Made by a program: the position numbers and the translations under genes. Below, piece after piece: positions 6,404-10,726 of a stretch of DNA of 10,726 bases. The stretch covers positions 1 to 10,726 of the forward strand of contig JAKAXG010000080.1 of the NCBI GenBank assembly GCA_021827225.1, in the 5' to 3' direction. This stretch comes from Actinomycetes bacterium (GTDB lineage: Bacteria; Actinomycetota; Acidimicrobiia; Acidimicrobiales; Palsa-688). Position 1 is the stretch's first letter, and each line of letters begins with the position of its first letter. Under the pieces are notes generated by a model, which had not been told where the DNA came from, ran no database searches, and worked only from the letters and a program-made list of their open reading frames with translations.

Positions 6404-6434
6404 CGTCGCTTCCTCCTTGTCGGCGCGGCGCTTG

Positions 6435-6710
6435 TCACAGCAGATCCCCCAGCGGCCCCAGGCTCAGGTTCAGGTCTTCGTCGGTCAACCCGAAGTGCTC
6501 TTTCATCTCGTCCATCTTCTCGGCCAGGCGCATGAGGGCCGTCCCGAGCGCCTCCTCCTGCTCGGCCGTGAGGGTCCCGCCCTCCAGGCGCCGGATGGCC
6601 TGGCGTTCCATCAGCTGGCGGATCAGCTCCACCAGGGTGAGCACCAGCTGGGCCAGCCCCTGCTCCACCCGTTCGGGATCGGCCTCGATGCGCCGGCGGG
6701 TGTCAGGCAT
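6435..6710 (-). CDS. gvpK: Gas vesicle protein GvpK
   Basis: A 91-residue GvpK, one of the minor proteins essential for gas vesicle formation in several organisms. Family signature visible: VEQGLAQLVLTLVELIRQL (15-33), MERQAIRRLEGGTLTAEQEE (34-53), ALGTALMRLAEKMDEMKEHFGL and the closing DLNLSLGPLGDLL. Length is typical of short actinobacterial GvpK. The ATG at 6710 is chosen over an upstream in-frame start at 6734 because GGGGGAGG lies about 5 nt before it and the extra residues are not family sequence. It overlaps the end of the preceding GvpF/L gene by 8 nt. Confidence 0.95.
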   Translation of the reverse strand: MPDTRRRIEADPERVEQGLAQLVLTLVELIRQLMERQAIRRLEGGTLTAEQEEALGTALMRLAEKMDEMKEHFGLTDEDLNLSLGPLGDLL

Positions 6711-7398
6711 GAGGCCTCCCCCGGCTGGGGGCACCCGCGCCGGCCAGCGGCGCCTCGGCCGGGGTGCCGACGAAGCTGTACGGCGCCCACGGGCCGGTCA
6801 CCGAAAACGACACGATCTCCGGCGATTCGGACGCCAGGCGCTCGGCCCTCTCCCGGAAGCTGTCGACCCGGCCGGCGTCGACCAGGTAGGAGCCGGTGAC
6901 GCGGCGGCGGTCGCCGACCGACAGGACCGATCCCGCCGCCGCCGCCGACAGGTCGCGGTGCACGCCGGCCAGGGCCGGCTCCGCGGTCCGCTCCCGCCGC
7001 AGCGCCTCCAGGTAGCCGCGCCCGGTGCGCGCCTCGGGCTGGTCCGGGCCGCCCGCCACGCTGGCCCGTACCGCCATCTCCACCCGGCCCCGCAGCTGCG
7101 CCAGCAGCGATATCAGCTCCTCTGTCCGCTCCCCCAGCCAGGCGTCCACCTCGGAGGCGTCAGCGACCACCGTGGCGAAGCGGAACGGCACCACGGCGCC
7201 CACCCGCATCAGGGACTGCACCATCCGGTCGTGGGACCTGAGCGACTCGGCCCCGGGCTCCGGGAGGGCCTCCGACCAGCCCACGCCGATGCACGCCACC
7301 GGGTGGCGGCACACCAGGCTGATGTCCCGGTCGGTGACCGCCGACAGGGCTCGGACGGCGGCGTCCGGCTCGTCGATCACGGCCAGCAGGTAGATCAT
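6703..7398 (-). CDS. Gas vesicle protein GvpF/GvpL family (third paralogue)
   Basis: A 231-residue GvpF/L family protein, the most diverged of three in the window. Landmarks: start MIYLLAVID, the conserved strand VVPFRFATVV (69-78, corresponding to LPVRFGT in GvpF), an Arg-rich helical middle, RGYLEALRRER, and the closing VTGPWAPYSFV (200-210). A short Gly/Ala/Pro tail follows. GvpF/L proteins act in assembly, interacting with GvpA and other minor proteins. The ATG overlaps the end of gvpS by 4 nt, consistent with coupled translation. Whether it should be called F or L cannot be decided from sequence alone, so no symbol is given. Confidence 0.92.
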   Translation of the reverse strand: MIYLLAVIDEPDAAVRALSAVTDRDISLVCRHPVACIGVGWSEALPEPGAESLRSHDRMVQSLMRVGAVVPFRFATVVADASEVDAWLGERTEELISLLAQLRGRVEMAVRASVAGGPDQPEARTGRGYLEALRRERTAEPALAGVHRDLSAAAAGSVLSVGDRRRVTGSYLVDAGRVDSFRERAERLASESPEIVSFSVTGPWAPYSFVGTPAEAPLAGAGAPSRGRPHA

Positions 7399-7592
7399 CG
7401 CAGCGGCACCCCCTCGGCCAGGCCGAGGTCGAGGGCCGTCTCCACCGATGCGATCAGGGCCCGGATGCTCAGATATACGAGGTCGACGCCGGCCACCGAC
7501 AGCACGATGTCCCCGCTGATCGTCACCCCCTTGGCCAGAAGCCGGTCGGCCAGGTCGATCAGCGCCACGTCCTGGGTCTCCTGCAGGCTCAC
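7395..7592 (-). CDS. gvpS: GvpA-family minor gas vesicle protein, GvpS type
   Basis: A short 65-residue GvpA-fold protein. Its core LIDLADRLLAKGVTISGDIVLSVAGVDLVYLSIRALIASVETA follows the GvpA/J pattern (helix, two strands, helix), but the usual IELL is replaced by VDLV and the last helix ends soon after. It lacks both the N-terminal arm and the C-terminal tail of GvpJ here. Position between gvpL and a GvpF/L gene matches the GvpS slot in actinobacterial clusters. The start is the GTG at 7592 in a GTGA overlap with the gvpL stop. The frame runs further upstream through gvpL, but that stretch is a shadow. The letter S rests on gene order and brevity; GvpM or a truncated GvpJ are alternatives. 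Confidence 0.88.
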   Translation of the reverse strand: MSLQETQDVALIDLADRLLAKGVTISGDIVLSVAGVDLVYLSIRALIASVETALDLGLAEGVPLR

Positions 7593-8560
7593 GCCGGCAC
7601 CCCCCGCCCGTCGAGCTCCGAGAAGTTGTAGGGCGGCCAGGGGCCGGTGATCTCGCCGGTCATGCGCAGCGCGTCGGGGGCCGACGCCAGGGCCTCCGCC
7701 GCCGCCCGCCGGAAGGCGTCGGCGTCGCGGTGGGCGACCAGGTAGGAGGCCCGCAGCACCGCCGGGCGGGAGGCGGCCTTGCGGCTGCGGACCGGATGCA
7801 GGACCTCCCCGTCGGCCAGGCGGGACAGAGACGCGTGCACCCGACCGGCCTCCTCCCGGGCGGCGCGCTCGGCGGCGCCCGTGCGGCAGATCTCGGTCCG
7901 CCGGCGGGCCAGGTAGCCGCCCGGCGGCCCGTCGGGACCGGCCTCCTCGAGCGAGCCGGCCGCCGCCGGATCCCACTCGAGCGTCAGCCCCCACTCCGCC
8001 CGACCCTCCAGCCGCCGCAGGGCCGCCCCGATGGCCTCTCCGTCACGGCGCAGGCTCTCCTCCAACCCGTCCAGGTGTTGGTAGACCCGCCCGAACTTCA
8101 TCGGCAGCACCGGGCCGGCGTCGAGCACCGCCTCGAGCACCTGCTCGTGCTCGTGGAGCCGGGGGGCCAGGGCCTCCACGTCGGCGTCGGCGCCGTCCGC
8201 GCCCCACCGGCAGGCGGCCACATCGACCCAGCCGCCCACGGCGGCCACCGGGCCCACCGGCAGGGCCTCCACCACCGATCCGGCGATGCCCTTCCTTCCG
8301 GACAAATTGCGGGCCACCTGCTCCCACGTCAGGCCGTACACGTACCACCCGCGGCCCGCCGGGGCGGGGTCGGTCGCGGCCGGAGGCGGGCAGCGCTCCG
8401 GGGTCCTCGCGTCCGGCCGGTCCTGTTCCATCAGCCGTCGAGCCGACTCCACCAGCTCCGCCGCCAGGATCCGGCGCAGCTCCGCCACGGCGTCGACCCG
8501 GGCCTGCTCCAGCGCCTCGGCCAGGACCTCGGTGGCCACGTCGTGCACCGACCCGCTCAA
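7589..8560 (-). CDS. gvpL: Gas vesicle protein GvpL (GvpF/L family) with N-terminal helical extension
   Basis: A 323-residue GvpF/L protein involved in vesicle assembly. Family features: GWYVYGLT (71-78), VLPMKFGRVYQ (151-161), GYLARRRTE (215-223), and TGPWPPYNFSELDGRG at the end. Ahead of these lie about 45 residues of amphipathic helix (VHDVATEVLAEALEQARVDA...RRLMEQ) and a Pro-rich linker (about 48-69), which other GvpF/L in this window lack. The TTG start at 8560 is strongly supported: GGAGGAGG is 7 nt upstream and the start overlaps the gvpJ stop (TTGA). The frame stays open to 8719, but that part overlaps gvpJ and has no family sequence. Confidence 0.93.
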   Translation of the reverse strand: MSGSVHDVATEVLAEALEQARVDAVAELRRILAAELVESARRLMEQDRPDARTPERCPPPAATDPAPAGRGWYVYGLTWEQVARNLSGRKGIAGSVVEALPVGPVAAVGGWVDVAACRWGADGADADVEALAPRLHEHEQVLEAVLDAGPVLPMKFGRVYQHLDGLEESLRRDGEAIGAALRRLEGRAEWGLTLEWDPAAAGSLEEAGPDGPPGGYLARRRTEICRTGAAERAAREEAGRVHASLSRLADGEVLHPVRSRKAASRPAVLRASYLVAHRDADAFRRAAAEALASAPDALRMTGEITGPWPPYNFSELDGRGVPA

Positions 8561-8940
8561 CGGGGCGCCTCCTCCGTTGACGCCACCCCGGGAAGGGCCC
8601 GCTCCAGCCGTTCCATGGCCGCCTCCAAGCGGTCCAGCCGCTGTTCCAGGCCGCCACCGTCGAGTTCGTGACCCTGCTGCTCCCGGGCGCGCGACGACAG
8701 CCACGGGTCCGACTCCCACCAGTTCACCCCCATCTCCCTGGCCTTGTCGACGGAGGCCACGAGGAGGCGGAGCTTGATCGTGAGCAGCTCGATGTCGACC
8801 AGGCTGATGGAGATGTCACCCGCGATGACTATTCCTTTGTCCAGAATCCGCTCCAGCAGGTCGGCCAGGTTGGTCGTGTCGTTCCGACCCGGAAGCGACG
8901 GCCGGCCGCCGTAGCGGAGCGGGGACTCCGAGACGCTCAC
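8557..8940 (-). CDS. gvpJ: GvpA-family minor gas vesicle protein GvpJ
   Basis: A 127-residue GvpJ, a minor shell-related protein thought to help shape or nucleate vesicles. The GvpA-like core runs about 24-70 (NLADLLERILDKGIVIAGD, ISLVDIELLTIKLRLLVASVDK) and ends with GVNWWESDPWLSS, a signature of GvpJ. The N-terminal about 20 residues are a flexible arm, and the C-terminal about 97-116 (LEQRLDRLEAAMERLERAL) is a heptad-like coiled coil. The start is GTG, overlapping the gvpO stop as GTGA, with GGAGG about 10 nt upstream. Confidence 0.95.
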   Translation of the reverse strand: MSVSESPLRYGGRPSLPGRNDTTNLADLLERILDKGIVIAGDISISLVDIELLTIKLRLLVASVDKAREMGVNWWESDPWLSSRAREQQGHELDGGGLEQRLDRLEAAMERLERALPGVASTEEAPR

Positions 8941-9257
8941 AGCGCTTCGGCCTCCGTGGCCTGGTTGCGGTAGTAGCGGTGGGTGCGTTCGTACTCGACC
9001 ACCTCGCCGTCGGAGTCCACGGTCACCCGGTAGCTGCCGAGCACGCTGGTGGAAGCCGGGACCCTCTGCAGCTCCACCAGCTCGACCTCCAGGACCCAGC
9101 CGTCGCCGTCCCGGCGGACCGACGTCACGGAGTCAACGGGGCGCCCGGTCAGCTGCTGCAGCGTCTCGCGCGTCTCGCGGATGACGCGCGACATGGGCAC
9201 GCCCCGGGGCCGGCTCTCGTCCTCGGCGTCGCGGTCGGAATCTGGATGTGCGCTCAC
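8937..9257 (-). CDS. gvpO: Gas vesicle protein GvpO
   Basis: A 106-residue GvpO family protein, needed for or regulating vesicle production in haloarchaea and common in actinobacterial clusters. After a charged N-terminal arm, residues 22-50 (RETLQQLTGRPVDSVTSV) and then the core GWVLEVELVELQRVPASTSVLGSYRVTVDSDGEVVEYERTHRYYR (split here by family motif: GWVLEVELVE, LGSYRVTVD, YERTHRYYR) match GvpO. The start is a GTG in a GTGA overlap with the gvpG stop, with AAAGGAG upstream. In Streptomyces-type clusters gvpO is usually ahead of gvpA; here it lies between gvpG and gvpJ. Confidence 0.94.
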   Translation of the reverse strand: MSAHPDSDRDAEDESRPRGVPMSRVIRETRETLQQLTGRPVDSVTSVRRDGDGWVLEVELVELQRVPASTSVLGSYRVTVDSDGEVVEYERTHRYYRNQATEAEAL

Positions 9258-9508
9258 GGCTCACTCCTTTCGTCCCTGATGGCCATGGCCTGGTCCAGCC
9301 GATCGAGAAGCGAGTCCTCCAGGCCCAGGTACTCCGCCTCGCTCAACTCGCCGGCGTCGACGGCCCGCTGCAGCTCGGCCAGCTCGCCCATGATGGCCTC
9401 CGGATCGTAGAACTGCCGTTCGGCCTGCTCTTGGAGCTGGCGGCCCAGCCACACCACTCCCTCGACGGGAGCCAGGGGCAGCAGGGCGATTCCCCGCAGC
9501 AGTCCCAT
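9254..9508 (-). CDS. gvpG: Gas vesicle protein GvpG
   Basis: An 84-residue GvpG, an assembly accessory protein. Typical features: the N-terminal GLLRGIALLPLAPVEGVVWL hydrophobic stretch (2-21), QLQEQAERQFYDPEAI, then the acidic helical part GELAELQRAVDAGELSEAEY and the closing LEDSLLDRLDQAMAIR. The ATG at 9508 shares one base with the gvpF stop (TGATG) and has no good ribosome binding site, so translation probably depends on re-initiation after gvpF. A longer in-frame opening further upstream is a shadow of gvpF. Confidence 0.94.
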   Translation of the reverse strand: MGLLRGIALLPLAPVEGVVWLGRQLQEQAERQFYDPEAIMGELAELQRAVDAGELSEAEYLGLEDSLLDRLDQAMAIRDERSEP

Positions 9509-10278
9509 CAGAGCGCGGCCGCCGATATCTCGGTGAAGTCCCATGGAGGCAGCGGACCCAGCAGTTCCACCTGCACGCGGTCGCCCTGGCGGCGGGCCAT
9601 CTCCTCCACCGCCTCCTCCAGCCGCTCGGAGTCGTCCCGGCGGACCAGCAGAGCGGCGTGCAGGGCCACCGCGTCGGCCCGTTCGGCCAGCCGCTCGTAG
9701 TCCACCACGTGCGGCTGGACCGCCTCCAGGATGGCGCTGGAATCGGTCTCGCGGACCCGTTCCAGCTCGGCTCTCACCATCTCGCCGAGCACGATCATCC
9801 CGTCCCGGCTTCCCCGGCCGTTGCGCCGCCGGAGCTCGGCCCTCGCCCGTTGAATGGGCGGGCTGGCCCGGACCACCTCCTCGAGGACGGCGTCCTCGAC
9901 GTAGGACACCTTCAGTCGGTACTCGTCCTTGTCCTCCATGCGCTCCAGCAGCGCGGCGAAGCGGTCCAGGTCGGGTTCTAGCAGCTCCGACCGTACCGTT
10001 GCCTCGTCCGGCAGGATCGTCCCGAAGCGGACCGGCAGTACCGGTGACGTCCGGTGGGCGGCGTCGACGACCCGCTGATGGGCCGTCAGGTTGGCCCGGG
10101 ACGGCCGGACCCGGCTCTGGGCGGTCCGGCTGACCAGCGCGGCGACCGGGCCATAGCCCACGGGCGTCACCGGGACGGCCTCCAGGCCCGGGTCCGCCAG
10201 CGCCCCCTTGAAGCGGTCCGCGGGCACGATGGCGTACACGTAGAGCGAAGGGGCGCCGGCGGGACTCTGGTCGCTCAC
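9508..10278 (-). CDS. gvpF: Gas vesicle protein GvpF
   Basis: A 256-residue GvpF, an assembly factor that contacts GvpA. Visible: [11 protein letters not shown] near residues 11-21, [11 protein letters not shown] (42-52), [23 protein letters not shown] (the RFGT strand is the best family marker), [11 protein letters not shown], and the C-terminal [15 protein letters not shown]. Between lies a long charged helical segment (RRRNGRG...[15 protein letters not shown]). The start is a GTG overlapping the gvpA stop (GTGA), with AAGGAGA about 9 nt upstream. Length and motifs are normal for the family; placement directly after gvpA is the classical order. Confidence 0.95.
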   Translation of the reverse strand: MSDQSPAGAPSLYVYAIVPADRFKGALADPGLEAVPVTPVGYGPVAALVSRTAQSRVRPSRANLTAHQRVVDAAHRTSPVLPVRFGTILPDEATVRSELLEPDLDRFAALLERMEDKDEYRLKVSYVEDAVLEEVVRASPPIQRARAELRRRNGRGSRDGMIVLGEMVRAELERVRETDSSAILEAVQPHVVDYERLAERADAVALHAALLVRRDDSERLEEAVEEMARRQGDRVQVELLGPLPPWDFTEISAAAL

Positions 10279-10631
10279 GAGCGGCTCTTCTCCTTGTCCG
10301 AGTCGCGATTACGGATCGCATCGAGGCCACCCTCGATGGCGCCCTGCACCTTGCCCTTGGCTCCAGAGTGTTCCAGGTCCTGGGTGAGGCCCTGCAGGCC
10401 CTTGGTCTCGGTCTCGGTGAGGTCCAGGCGGTTGACCGCCTCCGCGTAGTGCAGGTAGGTGTCCACGCTGGCGATCACCACCCGGGCGTCGATCGTGAGC
10501 AGCTCGATGCCCAGCCCGGAGACACGGACGTAGGCGTCGATGACCAGACCTTTGTCCAGGATCAGGTCCAGGACGTCGGCCAGGCTGGACGGCCGGGGGG
10601 CTCTGGTGACGGAGCTCGACGCGCTCGGCAT
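10275..10631 (-). CDS. gvpA: Gas vesicle structural protein GvpA, with long C-terminal tail
   Basis: The main shell protein of the gas vesicle, 118 residues. Core about 17-69: [54 protein letters not shown], almost identical in pattern to GvpA from distant phyla. A hydrophilic tail of about 48 residues follows ([15 protein letters not shown]...[12 protein letters not shown]), probably exposed. A 16-residue Ser/Pro-rich arm precedes the core. Tailed GvpA is common in actinobacteria. The ATG overlaps the upstream frame's stop as TGATG and has only a weak GGGG upstream, so the shell protein may rely on coupled translation. Confidence 0.96.
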   Translation of the reverse strand: MPSASSSVTRAPRPSSLADVLDLILDKGLVIDAYVRVSGLGIELLTIDARVVIASVDTYLHYAEAVNRLDLTETETKGLQGLTQDLEHSGAKGKVQGAIEGGLDAIRNRDSDKEKSRS

Positions 10632-10726
10632 CAGTCGACCCGGCCCCGTTCCCGGGCGGCGGCCGCCAGGGCCGTCACCCGCCCGCCGTTGCGGCGGGAA
10701 GCTTCAGGGCGGGACCTGTGGCTGCG
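10631..10726 (-). CDS. Possible C-terminal end of an unidentified gene upstream of gvpA
   Basis: An open minus-strand frame enters from the right edge and ends with a TGA that overlaps the gvpA ATG (TGATG). The visible 31 residues are basic (ending [20 protein letters not shown]) and match no family I recognise. The overlap, as seen between other genes of the cluster, favours a real upstream gene. It could also be open by chance in GC-rich DNA. Confidence 0.4.
   Translation of the reverse strand, partial: RSHRSRPEASRRNGGRVTALAAAARERGRVD

Noticed and set aside
7730..8671. Plus-strand open frame of 313 codons opposite gvpL
   Set aside because: Composition is Gly/Arg/His-rich without motifs, and the opposite strand carries a clear GvpF/L protein with overlapping start signals.
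9254..10330. Minus-strand frame extending gvpG upstream to 358 residues
   Set aside because: The extra part is an out-of-frame reading of gvpF; the family sequence begins at the ATG at 9508.

Overview
This is very GC-rich DNA with extreme G/C preference at third codon positions, many GTG and TTG starts, and start/stop overlaps (GTGA, ATGA, TGATG) between most neighbouring genes. Together with an actinobacterial-style gas vesicle gene set (GvpA, F, G, O, J, L, S, K and no GvpC), this points to a high-GC actinobacterium-like organism. The species cannot be named from the window.

Layout. (1) Positions 1-2120, plus strand: the 3' end of a 2-oxoacid (probably pyruvate) dehydrogenase E1 beta gene, a complete dihydrolipoamide acyltransferase (E2) with one lipoyl domain and apparently two E3-binding domains, and a small acyl carrier protein whose ATG overlaps the E2 stop. 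A hairpin at 2109-2129 separates these genes from the convergent minus-strand genes. (2) Positions 2131-4316, minus strand: a STAS-domain anti-anti-sigma-type protein, then a phosphoribosyltransferase fused to an alpha/beta hydrolase, then an adenosine-specific kinase family protein. All overlap, so this is one translationally coupled operon. Upstream, at about 4318-4442, lie a 16-codon leader ORF with a strong Shine-Dalgarno, a short tandem repeat and an imperfect palindrome resembling a DosR-type box. (3) Positions 4463-5831, minus strand: a membrane site-2-type (M50) metalloprotease with a C-terminal CBS-like region, and an unrecognised 81-residue protein made of two copies of a 35-residue repeat around an RYPSP motif. 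(4) Positions 5834-10726, minus strand: an Arg-rich unrecognised protein, then (in reverse order of transcription) gvpK, a third GvpF/L, gvpS, gvpL, gvpJ, gvpO, gvpG, gvpF and gvpA, and the tail of one more reading frame running off the window edge.

How it may fit together. The gas vesicle genes are transcribed from the right edge leftward as one coupled unit: GvpA is the shell protein, GvpJ and GvpS are minor GvpA-family proteins, three GvpF/L paralogues plus GvpG, GvpO and GvpK are assembly factors, and the two unrecognised small proteins are probable accessory members. The neighbouring STAS protein, PRTase-hydrolase, adenosine-specific kinase and PDH/ACP genes resemble genes that cluster in hypoxia or dormancy islands of actinobacteria. 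The window can therefore be read as a low-oxygen survival and buoyancy locus; that reading is inference. The parts least explained by known families are the Arg-rich protein, the RYPSP repeat protein and the leader/palindrome region.
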